A DNA stretch of 64,000 bases from Vibrio casei (GTDB lineage Bacteria > Pseudomonadota > Gammaproteobacteria > Enterobacterales > Vibrionaceae): contig NZ_AP018680.1 in NCBI RefSeq assembly GCF_002218025.2, positions 1,798,001-1,862,000 on the forward strand. Reading direction: 5' to 3'. Below, in pieces: positions 1-9,176 of this stretch; positions within the stretch are counted from its first letter, which is position 1; every line of letters begins with the position of its first letter. The position numbers and the translations under genes were made by a program. Below the pieces are notes generated by a model that searched no databases, had not been told where the DNA came from, and saw only the letters and a list, made by a program, of their open reading frames with translations.

Positions 1-220
1 TGAATCCTCGCTGTCGAGATAAGTCCTAAATTCTCACCTCAAATAATTAATTATTGAGATATGTAACTAAATGGGGGACGTTACCTCACCTTTCAAGGGA
101 ATCTAATGCTTTTTTTAACTAAACTCATAAAAAGAGATCCAGCTCAGGTTTCCATTGGTTAAACTGGTAACTTGTTATTTGCCGTTTATTCTAGAGGCTG
201 TTTATCCATGAGTACCCATT
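1..220. other. Leader region before dctB; no gene recognised
   Basis: No convincing coding region is visible. The stretch is AT-rich and has an imperfect palindrome at 38-58 centred on ATAATTAATTAT. The promoter of dctBD should lie here or just outside the window, but I cannot assign boxes with confidence. Confidence 0.4.
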
Positions 221-2041
221 GTGAGAAAGCCAAAGCGTTTTATTGTTGTCTCATTTATTCTTTATTTTTCAGTTGCCATTTGTGCCGTTTTTTTTTCGTG
301 GCAACATTATTACCAATCACGCCTCAAAGCGAGTGATCTTCAGCTCCAACAATTCTCTCAACATTTTCTGACACAAATAGAAAAATACGCTTTTATTCCT
401 CAATTACTGGCTCAAAATAAACGCCTGACCAATACCCTATTGGACATAGAAAACACCTCTCAACTGAACAATACAAACCGTTATCTTGAGCAAATTAACC
501 AGTTGGTTAACACCTCAGATATTTACTTAATTGACCAAAAAGGCAACACGATAGCGGCAAGTAACTGGCAAGAGCGTGTCACTTTTATAGGTCAAAACTT
601 CACCTTTAGGCCTTATTTCCAAGTTGCTATTTCTGGTCAAAACAGCCAATACTTTGCATTAGGATCAATGTCGGGTCTAAGAGGGTATTATTACTCATCC
701 CCTATTGTACATCACACTGAGATCATTGGAGTGGTGGTAGTTAAAATTCAATTATCCACCATTGAAGACAATTGGAATGATACACAAAATAGCTTTGTAG
801 TCAGTGACAACAACCATATTGTCATGATGACCAACCAAGATGAATGGTTATACAAAAGCTTAATCCATTTACCAGAAGAGCAATTATTAAAAATTCGCCG
901 CGGGCAAAGATACCTTGATAAAGACATTTCTTCTCTCGATTTTATGGGCGATATCAACACTAACCCCGTCGAAATCACTATCAACAAAAAACCAAGTTTG
1001 TTTAATGGTTTTCTTTCTATTTCGCAATATTTACCTAAGCAAGATCTGAATGTCCGTATATTGATTCCTAAAATGTTAATTCTTTGGGATGTTCTAAACG
1101 TGCTTTTAACTCTAACGCTCGTCTCAATCTTATTATTTCTTGTTGTTATGTTTTACCGACAGCGAAAAAGTCGATTATTACAAATTGAACGGATCCGATC
1201 ACAAGCGAAGCAAGAACTTGAATTTCAAGTTTTAGAACGAACATCCGAATTACACGGTGAAATTCGTACCCGTATAGATACGGAAAACACCTTGCGACGA
1301 ACACAAAATGAATTAATTCAAACAGCTAAGCTAGCAGTACTCGGACAAATGTCAGCCAGCATTAGTCATGAACTGAACAATCCATTAGCAGCTATTCGCA
1401 GTTTTTCCGATAATGCTCGTCAGTTTCTGCTAAAACAGGACAATGAAAAAGTACAACAAAACCTTGAGCGAATTTCCGACCTTACGGTTCGAATGGCTAA
1501 AATAAGTCAACAACTTAAGCATTTCGCCCAACGAACCTCAACCCATGACTTAATCAACAGCAGTATTAATGCCGTTATTAAATCGGCTGATGAATTAATG
1601 CAGCCCGAACTTAAAGTCCATAACGTTACTCTGCAGCTTCTGATTCCGGCTCAAACTGTTACGGCAAAAATTAACACCATCGCCTTAGAACAAGTCCTTA
1701 TCAACACGATTACTAATGCAATTCATGCTGTTTCCGGTCAACACTCCAAAATAATAGAACTTGAGCTACTCGAACAAAAAGGACATGTTCTTATCCATAT
1801 TCGAGACAATGGATGTGGTATCAGCCATGAACAACTTGATCATTTATTTGAACCATTTTATACCAGTAAGCAAAATGGCTTAGGCTTAGGTTTGTCTATT
1901 TCTCAGCAGATAATGCAAAGTATGAAGGGCTCTATTTCTGCCAAAAATAAAGAAGCAGGCGGTGCGCAATTCACATTAACGATTCCCAAAAATGGAAAGC
2001 CATCGAATATTGACCCAACGAATAACAATATACCGCCATAG
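221..2041 (+). CDS. dctB: C4-dicarboxylate sensor histidine kinase DctB
   Basis: Inner-membrane sensor kinase that should detect periplasmic C4-dicarboxylates and phosphorylate DctD. There is a membrane segment at residues 8-28, a periplasmic PAS-like sensor region to about 285, a second membrane segment at about 287-313, a coiled linker, then the kinase core. The phospho-acceptor is His383 in SHELNNPLAAIRSF, followed by an N box (TNAIHAV), a G1 box (DNGCGI) and a G2 box (GLGLGLS). At 606 residues it is normal for DctB. The start is GTG; the ATG at 208 is in another frame. The gene is followed after 21 bases by dctD, so the two are cotranscribed. The facing dctPQM transporter fixes the ligand class, though the exact acid (succinate, fumarate or malate) is inferred. 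Confidence 0.92.
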   Translation: MRKPKRFIVVSFILYFSVAICAVFFSWQHYYQSRLKASDLQLQQFSQHFLTQIEKYAFIPQLLAQNKRLTNTLLDIENTSQLNNTNRYLEQINQLVNTSDIYLIDQKGNTIAASNWQERVTFIGQNFTFRPYFQVAISGQNSQYFALGSMSGLRGYYYSSPIVHHTEIIGVVVVKIQLSTIEDNWNDTQNSFVVSDNNHIVMMTNQDEWLYKSLIHLPEEQLLKIRRGQRYLDKDISSLDFMGDINTNPVEITINKKPSLFNGFLSISQYLPKQDLNVRILIPKMLILWDVLNVLLTLTLVSILLFLVVMFYRQRKSRLLQIERIRSQAKQELEFQVLERTSELHGEIRTRIDTENTLRRTQNELIQTAKLAVLGQMSASISHELNNPLAAIRSFSDNARQFLLKQDNEKVQQNLERISDLTVRMAKISQQLKHFAQRTSTHDLINSSINAVIKSADELMQPELKVHNVTLQLLIPAQTVTAKINTIALEQVLINTITNAIHAVSGQHSKIIELELLEQKGHVLIHIRDNGCGISHEQLDHLFEPFYTSKQNGLGLGLSISQQIMQSMKGSISAKNKEAGGAQFTLTIPKNGKPSNIDPTNNNIPP

Positions 2042-2062
2042 AAAGTAACCAAGGAAAACATA

Positions 2063-3412
2063 ATGTCTGATGTATTTTTCATTGATGATGAACATGATCT
2101 TAGGATGGCTGTGGAACAAAGCTTCGAACTGGCCGATCTTAGTGCCCAGTTTTTTGCTGATGCTGAATCTGCATTGATCGCGATTCAAGAAGGTAACATA
2201 CCTAAAGTTGTGGTCAGTGATATTTGCTTACCCGGTATTTCTGGTGAAGCCATGTTGGCAACCATACAAAAAAAAGATGCTAATCTACCAGTCATATTAA
2301 TTACTGGTCATGGCGATATTTCTATGGCGGTACAAGCCATGCATAATGGTGCTTATGACTTCATAGAAAAGCCATTTGGATCTGAACGTTTAATTGAAAC
2401 CGTCAAACGTGCTATCGATAAACGCCAGTTATTACTGGAAAATAAACATCTAAAAATTGAATTAAAAGCCAATAAAACCCTTGGGCCACGTATCATCGGT
2501 AATACAACTAGCATTGAACAATTAAGACAAGCTATTAACCATATTGCCGATACTCATGCTGATATTCTGCTTTATGGTGAAACAGGGACAGGAAAAGAGT
2601 TGGTCGCCCGATCCTTACATGAACAAAGCAGCCGACGTGATCAAAACTTTGTTGCAGTGAATTGCGGCGCCGTGCCTGAAAACTTAATCGAAAGTGAACT
2701 ATACGGGCATGAAAAAGGTGCATTTACCGGCGCAGAAAGTCGCCGAGTCGGTAAATTTGAATACGCCAATGGTGGGACTCTTTTTCTTGATGAAATCGAA
2801 TCGATGCCGATGCAAGCTCAAATCCGCTTATTACGAGTGTTGCAAGAGCGTCATATTGAACGCATTGGTTCCAATCAAACAATACCCATTAACATCCGGA
2901 TAATTGCCGCCACTAAAACCGACTTAAGGCAAGCATCCGAACAGCAAATCTTTCGCCAAGATCTTTATTATCGACTGAACGTCGTCACTTTAAAGCTTCC
3001 GCCATTGAGGCAGCGCCGTGAAGATATCCCCGCGCTCTTTCATCACTTTTTATTGGTTGCAGCTGCCCGCTATGGCAAAACGGCCACCAGTCTTTCCACT
3101 CACGATTTGCAGCGGTTGCTGGGCCATGATTGGCCGGGGAATGTACGAGAATTACGCAATGCTGCCGAACGTTTTGTATTACTGGGAAAACTGAGCGATC
3201 TTAATGGCAAAATATTAGAAAGAAGCCAAGCCGAAGCCCCTATCACAGGCTTGGTGCAACAGATCGCGGAATTTGAAAAAATGCTCATTGAACAAACCCT
3301 AGCGGAAGTTGATGGCAGTATAAAACTGGCAATGGAAAACCTTAAACTGCCACGTAAGACCCTATATGACAAAATGCAACGCTATCAAATAGATAAAGAT
3401 AGTTATAAATAA
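2063..3412 (+). CDS. dctD: Sigma-54-dependent response regulator DctD
   Basis: NtrC-family activator, 449 residues. The receiver domain (about 1-120) has acidic residues D8 and D9 and phospho-acceptor Asp53 in VVSDICLPG. The AAA+ domain (about 145-380) has Walker A GETGTGKE, the sigma-54 contact loop GAFTGA and Walker [11 protein letters not shown] Fis-type helix-turn-helix closes the protein ([16 protein letters not shown]). Phosphorylated DctD should activate dctP from upstream sites together with sigma-54 RNA polymerase; a matching -24/-12 promoter is present at 6695-6710. Cotranscribed with dctB. Confidence 0.94.
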   Translation: MSDVFFIDDEHDLRMAVEQSFELADLSAQFFADAESALIAIQEGNIPKVVVSDICLPGISGEAMLATIQKKDANLPVILITGHGDISMAVQAMHNGAYDFIEKPFGSERLIETVKRAIDKRQLLLENKHLKIELKANKTLGPRIIGNTTSIEQLRQAINHIADTHADILLYGETGTGKELVARSLHEQSSRRDQNFVAVNCGAVPENLIESELYGHEKGAFTGAESRRVGKFEYANGGTLFLDEIESMPMQAQIRLLRVLQERHIERIGSNQTIPINIRIIAATKTDLRQASEQQIFRQDLYYRLNVVTLKLPPLRQRREDIPALFHHFLLVAAARYGKTATSLSTHDLQRLLGHDWPGNVRELRNAAERFVLLGKLSDLNGKILERSQAEAPITGLVQQIAEFEKMLIEQTLAEVDGSIKLAMENLKLPRKTLYDKMQRYQIDKDSYK

Positions 3413-3473
3413 AAAACGCCCCGGGTTCCAAATGATGACGACAAACCATCACCAGAGTCTCTCAGGGCGTTTA
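3413..3473 (+). terminator. Terminator after dctD, possibly bidirectional
   Basis: AAAACGCCC immediately after the dctD stop pairs with GGGCGTTT at 3465-3472 across a long loop of about 40 bases. It lies between converging dctD and dctM and could serve both. The downstream T-run is interrupted. Confidence 0.55.
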
Positions 3474-3548
3474 CTTACTTAACCTATTATTGATGCTGGT
3501 TTCTAAAGTATTTGAACTCTCATACCCAAGTCCCCAGTAAAAAATTGA

Positions 3549-4910
3549 TTATTTTATAATAATCTCAGGCCCCATTAACAAGGTTGGTAACCACGTTGAA
3601 ATAACGGGAACATAGGTGATAATAATTAAAAATAAGAACATCACACCGACCCAAGGAAGCGCCGCTTTTACCACATTAAGCATCGACATTTTAGCCACAC
3701 CAGAAGTCACAAATAAATTCAAACCCACTGGTGGTGTGATCATTCCTATCTCCATATTCACCACCATCATTATACCAAAGTGAATAGGATCAATGCCTAA
3801 TGCTATGGCAATCGGGAAAACCAAAGGCGCAACAATAATGAGCAGACCTGATGGTTCCATAAATTGGCCGCCAATCAGCAGTAGAATGTTCACCATGATC
3901 AAAAACGTAATTGGCCCTAGACCTGCCGATAGCATCGACTCGGTGATCATCTGAGGAATGCGCTCTTCGGTTAACACATGCTTTAAAATCAATGCACTCG
4001 CAATGATAAACATCAGCATAATAGTAAGCTTACCCGCTTCAAATAACGACTTTTTAGTATCCGGATGCACAAATGCATAAGCGATTTTCACAATCGTCGG
4101 CAATTTGCTTTCCTTGTCGGCAAAAGGCCCCATATCTTTATACACAAAATTTGCGATCAAAAAGGCATAGATGGCCGCCACCGCAGCCGCTTCTGTTGGT
4201 GTGAAAATCCCGCCATAAATCCCTCCCAAAATGATCACAACAAGCAATAACCCCCAACTTGCCCCTTTTGCAGCTAAAAATGCTTCTTTCCAACCGACAA
4301 AAGGTTGAGCCGGCAGTTTTTTAATGCGAGCAGCAACATAAATCGCCACCATTAACATCACACCGGCTAGTAACCCAGGAATCACCCCTCCTAGAAACAT
4401 CCGACCAACGGAAACGTCCGTCGCTGCAGCGTATACCACCATAACAATAGAAGGTGGGATCAAAATACCTAATGTTCCCGCATTACAAATAACACCCGCT
4501 GCGAACTCTTTTGAATAACCATTTTTCACCATACCGGCAATAACAATGCTACCGATAGCCACGACGGTCGCAGGCGATGACCCAGACAACGCCGCAAACA
4601 TCATACACGCCACAACCGACGCCATAGCAAGGCCACCACGAAACCAACCCACCATTGCAATCGCAAAACGAATGATCCGCTGAGCAACCCCACCTGTCGA
4701 CATGAAAGTAGAAGCAAGAATAAAGAATGGAATAGCCAATAACGTATAATGCCCAGAAAATGAGTTAAATAGTGTTTGAGCCACCGACGCGAGTGAAGTA
4801 TCTGAATGAACGAGTAGAAACAGAACACTTGATAAACCAAGTGAAATAGCAATAGGAACACCAAACACCATGAAGCCAATCACCATGACAAACAATAAAA
4901 TAATATCCAT
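3549..4910 (-). CDS. dctM: TRAP dicarboxylate transporter, large permease DctM
   Basis: Large membrane subunit of a tripartite ATP-independent periplasmic transporter, 453 residues, hydrophobic throughout with roughly 11-13 membrane segments. It uses the ion gradient to import C4-dicarboxylate handed over by DctP. Typical DctM sequence is seen (GGVAQRIIRFA, SGSSPATVVAIGSI, NAGTLGILIPPSI, FTPTEAAAVA). The start has an AAGGAAG ribosome site, 3 bases after the dctQ stop. Length is somewhat above the 425-residue average because of a loop near residues 260-285. Confidence 0.93.
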   Translation of the reverse strand: MDIILLFVMVIGFMVFGVPIAISLGLSSVLFLLVHSDTSLASVAQTLFNSFSGHYTLLAIPFFILASTFMSTGGVAQRIIRFAIAMVGWFRGGLAMASVVACMMFAALSGSSPATVVAIGSIVIAGMVKNGYSKEFAAGVICNAGTLGILIPPSIVMVVYAAATDVSVGRMFLGGVIPGLLAGVMLMVAIYVAARIKKLPAQPFVGWKEAFLAAKGASWGLLLVVIILGGIYGGIFTPTEAAAVAAIYAFLIANFVYKDMGPFADKESKLPTIVKIAYAFVHPDTKKSLFEAGKLTIMLMFIIASALILKHVLTEERIPQMITESMLSAGLGPITFLIMVNILLLIGGQFMEPSGLLIIVAPLVFPIAIALGIDPIHFGIMMVVNMEIGMITPPVGLNLFVTSGVAKMSMLNVVKAALPWVGVMFLFLIIITYVPVISTWLPTLLMGPEIIIK

Positions 4911-4913
4911 GAT

Positions 4914-5537
4914 TCAGTCTTCCTTGTTCTGTGTTTTTAGTATATCGAGATCATCTTCTGCTTCATGGCTCGCAATCATGCGGTCCTTTTGGTTCGTCAC
5001 AACATAGTAAGCTACTTGAAGAAATCGGAAGGTCAGTAATAACATTCCTATAGGGAGCGCCATATAAGGAATGAAACGTGGCATTTTTTCATAACGTTCA
5101 CCTTCATTAAGCCAAGTAGACAAGAACTGTAAAAAGTCTGGCATAGGAATATCATCGGTTTCATACCATGCTCGCTCCGTAACAAATGGATACCAATAAT
5201 TCCAAGAGCCAATCAATAACAAAATAGAAAATGCAAGGCAGGAGCTAACGGCGATTAAAGCAAAAACTTTCCGCCAATGAGTAGGCAAAAGATTGATCAC
5301 CACATCCACGCCAATATGAAACTGCTTTTTCACGCCATATGAAGCACCGACTAGAATCAACCACGCAAACAAAAATACCGTGGCTTCAAGCGCCCATAAA
5401 ATATTGTCATTTAGCACATAACGAAAGACTACGTTGATAAAAGTAAGTACCGTCATTAAGCCCAAAAATAAAGCGATCAACGATTCTTCTATTGAGTCGG
5501 TTATTTGGCCCAGTTTATCCATCAAAGAATGAGACAT
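4914..5537 (-). CDS. dctQ: TRAP dicarboxylate transporter, small permease DctQ
   Basis: Small four-helix membrane subunit of the TRAP transporter, 207 residues. It begins with a cytoplasmic stretch and a first helix (ALFLGLMTVLTFINVVFRY), contains the family pattern around FLFAWLILVGASYGVKK, and scaffolds DctM in the inner membrane. It carries a longer loop between helices 3 and 4 than minimal DctQ proteins, and a charged C-tail. The ribosome site GGAGGGAAT precedes ATG. It lies between dctP and dctM in one operon. Confidence 0.91.
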   Translation of the reverse strand: MSHSLMDKLGQITDSIEESLIALFLGLMTVLTFINVVFRYVLNDNILWALEATVFLFAWLILVGASYGVKKQFHIGVDVVINLLPTHWRKVFALIAVSSCLAFSILLLIGSWNYWYPFVTERAWYETDDIPMPDFLQFLSTWLNEGERYEKMPRFIPYMALPIGMLLLTFRFLQVAYYVVTNQKDRMIASHEAEDDLDILKTQNKED

Positions 5538-5562
5538 ATTCCCTCCCTGTCATCATTAAAAT

Positions 5563-5614
5563 GGCATAGCTTTTAATTGCAATTATTCAGTCATTACAAT
5601 TAATTAGCCATGCC
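5563..5614 (-). other. Intercistronic hairpin between dctP and dctQ
   Basis: An interrupted inverted repeat: GGCAT, GCT and TAATTG on the left arm pair with CAATTA, AGC and ATGCC on the right. It has no T-run, so it probably stabilises or processes the dctP message, which in TRAP systems is needed in excess of the permeases. The role is inferred. Confidence 0.55.
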
Positions 5615-5633
5615 CATTTGCTAAACCGTGAGG

Positions 5634-6641
5634 TTATTTGTTTGAGGCTAATGCTGCGTCAATCAAATCAGACCCAATATCTTTTTCGAACTTTGTCCAA
5701 ACAGGTTTTAACACAGTGACCCATTCTTGACGTTGCTCCGGAGTCAGCGTCCGTACGACACCACCCGCTTCTAAAATATTGTTCTTACTTTCATTATCGA
5801 CACGGGTAGATTCCGTATTACGGGTCACCGACACTTCATGCAGAATTTGACTAAGCTGGCTACGAATATCATCCGGTAAGTCATTCCACCAAGAGTTTGA
5901 GGTCACCACTAAGTAGTCCAGAATTCCGTGATTTGTTTCCGTCGCGCCATCTTGTACTTCAAAGAATTTCTGACCATAAATGTTCGACCATGTATTTTCT
6001 TGACCATCAATAACCTTGGTTTGTAAGCCGCCATATACTTCTTTAAATGACATTTTTTGAGGGTTAGCGCCTAGTTGTTCAAACTGAGCCACCAATACAT
6101 CGGAAGGTTGAACGCGAAATTTTAACCCCTTAGCATCCTCAGGGTGAATCAGCGGTTTATTAGCCGACATTTGTTTCATACCGTTATGCCAAAACTCCAA
6201 ACCTTTTAAGCCACGGCGAGTCATCGAGTTTTTCAAAATATCGCCTGATTCTGAATTTTGAAAACGATCGACCGCCTCAACATCATCAAACAAGAAAGGC
6301 AGATCGAAGATGCGGAATTTTTTGGTGAATTTTTCAAATTTGGATAAAGAAGGGGCTGCTAGCTGAACATCACCATTTAATAACGCTTCAAGTGCTTTAT
6401 CGTCATCATAAAGCGTTGAATTCGGGAAAACCTGCATACAGGCTTTACCGTCCATTTCCTTATTAACACGGTCTGCCAATAAAGAAGCGGCGATGCCTTT
6501 CGGATGTTTGTCTGCATTGGTTACATGGCTAAATTTAATCACCAATTCACCAGAGTCACAGGAGTCGGATGCAGCCGCATTAAAACTAGCCAGTACCGAT
6601 GCTGCAGTTAAGGTGACAGCGATAAGAGATTTTTTAGACAT
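5634..6641 (-). CDS. dctP: TRAP dicarboxylate-binding periplasmic protein DctP
   Basis: Periplasmic solute receptor of the dicarboxylate TRAP system, 335 residues. An Sec signal peptide ends near residue 24 (ASFNAAASD). The family signature IKFSHVTNADKHPKG follows, with the substrate-contacting region around LKFRVQPSDVLVAQFEQLG, where the Arg normally binds a ligand carboxylate, and the NTWSNIYGQKFFEVQ segment. The ribosome site AAGGAG precedes ATG. First gene of dctPQM, read from a sigma-54 promoter about 55 bases upstream. Confidence 0.94.
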   Translation of the reverse strand: MSKKSLIAVTLTAASVLASFNAAASDSCDSGELVIKFSHVTNADKHPKGIAASLLADRVNKEMDGKACMQVFPNSTLYDDDKALEALLNGDVQLAAPSLSKFEKFTKKFRIFDLPFLFDDVEAVDRFQNSESGDILKNSMTRRGLKGLEFWHNGMKQMSANKPLIHPEDAKGLKFRVQPSDVLVAQFEQLGANPQKMSFKEVYGGLQTKVIDGQENTWSNIYGQKFFEVQDGATETNHGILDYLVVTSNSWWNDLPDDIRSQLSQILHEVSVTRNTESTRVDNESKNNILEAGGVVRTLTPEQRQEWVTVLKPVWTKFEKDIGSDLIDAALASNK

Positions 6642-6694
6642 TTTGTTCTCCTTAATTATGATAATCGACTTTTTCTAAAGCCGTATCTCATATA

Positions 6695-6710
6695 AGCAAA
6701 TGCCGTACCA
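6695..6710 (-). promoter_or_regulatory. Sigma-54 promoter (-24/-12) of dctPQM
   Basis: On the minus strand the sequence reads TGGTACGGCATTTGCT, matching the consensus TGGCACG-N4-TTGCW at all positions but one (T for C). The GG and GC elements are ten bases apart as required. Transcription would start near 6684, leaving a leader of about 43 bases. It fits DctD, an AAA+ sigma-54 activator encoded nearby. I did not find a clear DctD dyad upstream. Confidence 0.82.
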
Positions 6711-6788
6711 ACCCCTCAATAAATTAACAACTCATTAACAATCAAACCGTTGAAATAAAACCCCTCTCTTTTTTTTAATCGCAGGCAT

Positions 6789-6847
6789 AAAAAATGGCGG
6801 ATTTTGACCGGCGCATCAAAGCTGAATGGGTCAAAAACCGCCAATTT
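6789..6847 (-). terminator. Terminator of the gts transporter operon
   Basis: On the minus strand TGGCGGTTTTTGACC pairs with GGTCAAAATCCGCCA (one mismatch), followed by a TTTTTTAT run. It lies about 100 bases beyond the stop of gtsD, with a repeat array between. Confidence 0.8.
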
Positions 6848-6851
6848 TACA

Positions 6852-6936
6852 GAAGGCTCATGTTATAAAAGGTTCATGTTCCAAAAAACCAATGTTACCA
6901 AAACCCCAATGTTACAAAAATCAATGTTACAAAAAC
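6852..6936. repeat. Five-copy tandem repeat with ATGTTA core
   Basis: ATGTTA or ATGTTC cores occur at 6860, 6876, 6892, 6909 and 6924, a period of 15-17 bases. The last three copies are the most alike, approximately CAATGTTACAAAAA. The array lies between the gtsD stop and its terminator, so it would be transcribed as 3' untranslated RNA. Confidence 0.75.
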
Positions 6937-6946
6937 TCACGCCGAA

Positions 6947-8068
6947 CTAAATTCTCATCTCCGTTCTGACATCGAAAAATACCGCATTAGAAAGATCAAA
7001 ATACAAAGACACCGTTTCGCCCACTTTCGCATCAAATTCAGCCGATAACCGGCACGCCACATGCTCTTGATTTATTTCGACAATCGCGATGGTATCTGGC
7101 CCTGTGGGCTCCAATACCTCAATTTGCATTGGGATTTCGGTCAAGGTTTTATCTTCATCATTTAATTGCGCAGCAATAGATTGATCGGTAATAAATTCCG
7201 GTCTTAAACCAATGATCACCGTTTGCCCATCAAACTTACGTAAACGAGCCGGTAACTTGATGGTGTGCGATTGCCCATCTGCCGTCCAGATTTCACCTTG
7301 CGGATGATCATCCGTATCCAAACCAACGCTTGCTTTAATAAAATTCATTGAAGGTGAACCCATAAAGCCCGCCACAAACATATTATTGGGTTGATTGTAG
7401 ATTTCCTTTGGTGTCCCCAATTGTTGCAGTTCGCCATCTTTCATTACCGCAATCCTATCCGCCAAGGTCATGGCTTCAATTTGATCGTGAGTAACATACA
7501 CAATGGTGGTGTTTAATTTTTGGTGTAATCGTTTTATTTGAGTACGCATTTCTACTCTTAATTTTGCATCAAGGTTCGATAACGGTTCATCAAATAAATA
7601 CAACTTAGGTTGCCGAGCCAATGCACGCCCCATTGCTACTCGTTGACGTTGCCCTCCAGAAAGCTGCGCAGGTTTGCGATCCAGTAAATGATCAATTTGC
7701 AGCATTTCTGCCACACGGTTCACTTCTGCATCAATTTTTACTTGCGGTAATTTTCGAATCTTCAAGCCAAATGCAATATTGCCACGCACCGTCATATTTG
7801 GGTATAACGCATAAGATTGAAACACCATCGCAATATCACGATCTTTCGGTTCAACATTGGATACATCAACACCATCAATGACAATTTCACCTGAGCTTAT
7901 CGATTCCAGCCCTGCAATGGTATTCATTAAGGTCGATTTACCACAACCAGACGGGCCAACGAGAATTAAAAATTCACCGGATTCAATCTGAATATTAATC
8001 CCTTTAAGCGTTTCCGTATCGGCATTGCGATAAGTTTTACGAATTTGATTTAGTTCTAAAGCAGCCAT
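6947..8068 (-). CDS. gtsD: Sugar ABC transporter ATPase GtsD (MalK/UgpC type)
   Basis: Cytoplasmic ATP-hydrolysing subunit of the glucose-type importer, 373 residues from the chosen start. Walker A is GPSGCGKST, the signature LSGGQRQR, Walker B LYLFDEP and the switch His lies in YVTHDQ. A C-terminal TOBE/OB regulatory region follows from about residue 240, as in MalK, UgpC and MsmK. I chose the ATG at 8068 (MAALELNQIRKTY) because AAGGA stands 8 bases before it; an open frame continues upstream to 8125 without a ribosome site. Fourth gene of the gts operon, separated from gtsC by about 190 bases containing a hairpin. Confidence 0.9.
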   Translation of the reverse strand: MAALELNQIRKTYRNADTETLKGINIQIESGEFLILVGPSGCGKSTLMNTIAGLESISSGEIVIDGVDVSNVEPKDRDIAMVFQSYALYPNMTVRGNIAFGLKIRKLPQVKIDAEVNRVAEMLQIDHLLDRKPAQLSGGQRQRVAMGRALARQPKLYLFDEPLSNLDAKLRVEMRTQIKRLHQKLNTTIVYVTHDQIEAMTLADRIAVMKDGELQQLGTPKEIYNQPNNMFVAGFMGSPSMNFIKASVGLDTDDHPQGEIWTADGQSHTIKLPARLRKFDGQTVIIGLRPEFITDQSIAAQLNDEDKTLTEIPMQIEVLEPTGPDTIAIVEINQEHVACRLSAEFDAKVGETVSLYFDLSNAVFFDVRTEMRI

Positions 8069-8169
8069 TATTATTTTCCTTTTAAGCCGATTCCATATAA
8101 ATTTTCTTTTTAAATCGATACTCAAAGTAATTGACGTTACAGCGCGGCGACAAATGAATGAGACCCCAT

Positions 8170-8196
8170 GAGCCCTATTTATAAAACTAAGGGCTC
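8170..8196 (-). other. Intercistronic hairpin between gtsC and gtsD
   Basis: GAGCCCT and AGGGCTC are perfect complements around a 13-base AT-rich loop. There is no T-run on either strand, so this is more likely an mRNA stabiliser or partial terminator than a full stop. It would separate levels of the membrane and ATPase subunits. Confidence 0.55.
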
Positions 8197-8258
8197 GTCT
8201 AAGTGATTGGGGCGAATGAGTGCCGTCAACAAAGCTGTAACTTCAAGTACGAAGAGTA

Positions 8259-9176
8259 TCAACCTTTAACCGAACCTGCGGTTAATCCCCTAACGAAATA
8301 CTTCCCTGCCACGACATACACCAACAAGGTTGGCAATGCAGCAATAATGGCGGCAGCCATGTCTACGTTATATTCTTTGATCCCTGTACTCGTATTCACT
8401 AGATTATTTAACGCAACCGTAATTGGCTGAGTTTCCGAACCTGAATACACCACACCAAATAAAAAATCATTCCAGATAGAGGTAAACTGCCAAATCACCG
8501 TCACCATGATAATCGGGGTAGAAAGCGGCAGCATAATCTTGAAGAAAATTGTAAAGAACCCCGCGCCATCCAGCTTAGCGGCTTTCACCAATTCATCTGG
8601 CACACCAATATAGAAATTACGGAAAAACAATGTCGTAAAAGCTAGTCCATAGATAACATGAACAACCACTAAACCTGTTGTGGTATTGGCTAGTCCAAAA
8701 AATCCTAATGTCGCCGCCATTGGCAAAAGCACGACTTGGAACGGAATGAAGCAACCAAACAGCAATAAACTAAACAGCAAATTAGAACCTCTAAACTGCC
8801 ATTTACTGATCACATAACCATTGAATGCGCCCATCAGTGTTGATATCGCCACCGCTGGGATCACCATTTGGAACGAATTCCAAAAATAGCTTTTAATCCC
8901 TTCACATTTCACACCCGTACATGATGTCGACCACGCTTTATGCCAAGCATCAAGCACCCATTCCGTGGGTAAAGACATCAAGTTCCCGGTACGAATATCC
9001 CCCAAACTTTTAAAAGAGGTGATCACCATGACAAATAATGGCATCAGATAAAGCACACAAAAAAACAACAGTAAGCCATAAATGGCAATTCGCCCGATGC
9101 GCTTCGAATTAAAATAGCGTTGCTTTCCCATCAAGGGCTTATTCATAGCAGATTTATTGTTAGCCGAAAATATCAT
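8259..9176 (-). CDS. gtsC: Glucose-type ABC transporter permease GtsC (MalG-like)
   Basis: Inner-membrane permease, 305 residues, about six membrane segments. The coupling helix (EAA loop) is visible as ELVKAAKLDGAGFFTIFFK, followed by the family pattern IMLPLSTPIIMV. The N-terminus is long and basic before the first membrane segment. The start ATG overlaps the gtsB stop by four bases (ATGA), which indicates translational coupling and a heterodimeric pore. The C-terminus ends GLTAGSVKG, the usual end of MalG-type permeases. Confidence 0.9.
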   Translation of the reverse strand: MIFSANNKSAMNKPLMGKQRYFNSKRIGRIAIYGLLLFFCVLYLMPLFVMVITSFKSLGDIRTGNLMSLPTEWVLDAWHKAWSTSCTGVKCEGIKSYFWNSFQMVIPAVAISTLMGAFNGYVISKWQFRGSNLLFSLLLFGCFIPFQVVLLPMAATLGFFGLANTTTGLVVVHVIYGLAFTTLFFRNFYIGVPDELVKAAKLDGAGFFTIFFKIMLPLSTPIIMVTVIWQFTSIWNDFLFGVVYSGSETQPITVALNNLVNTSTGIKEYNVDMAAAIIAALPTLLVYVVAGKYFVRGLTAGSVKG

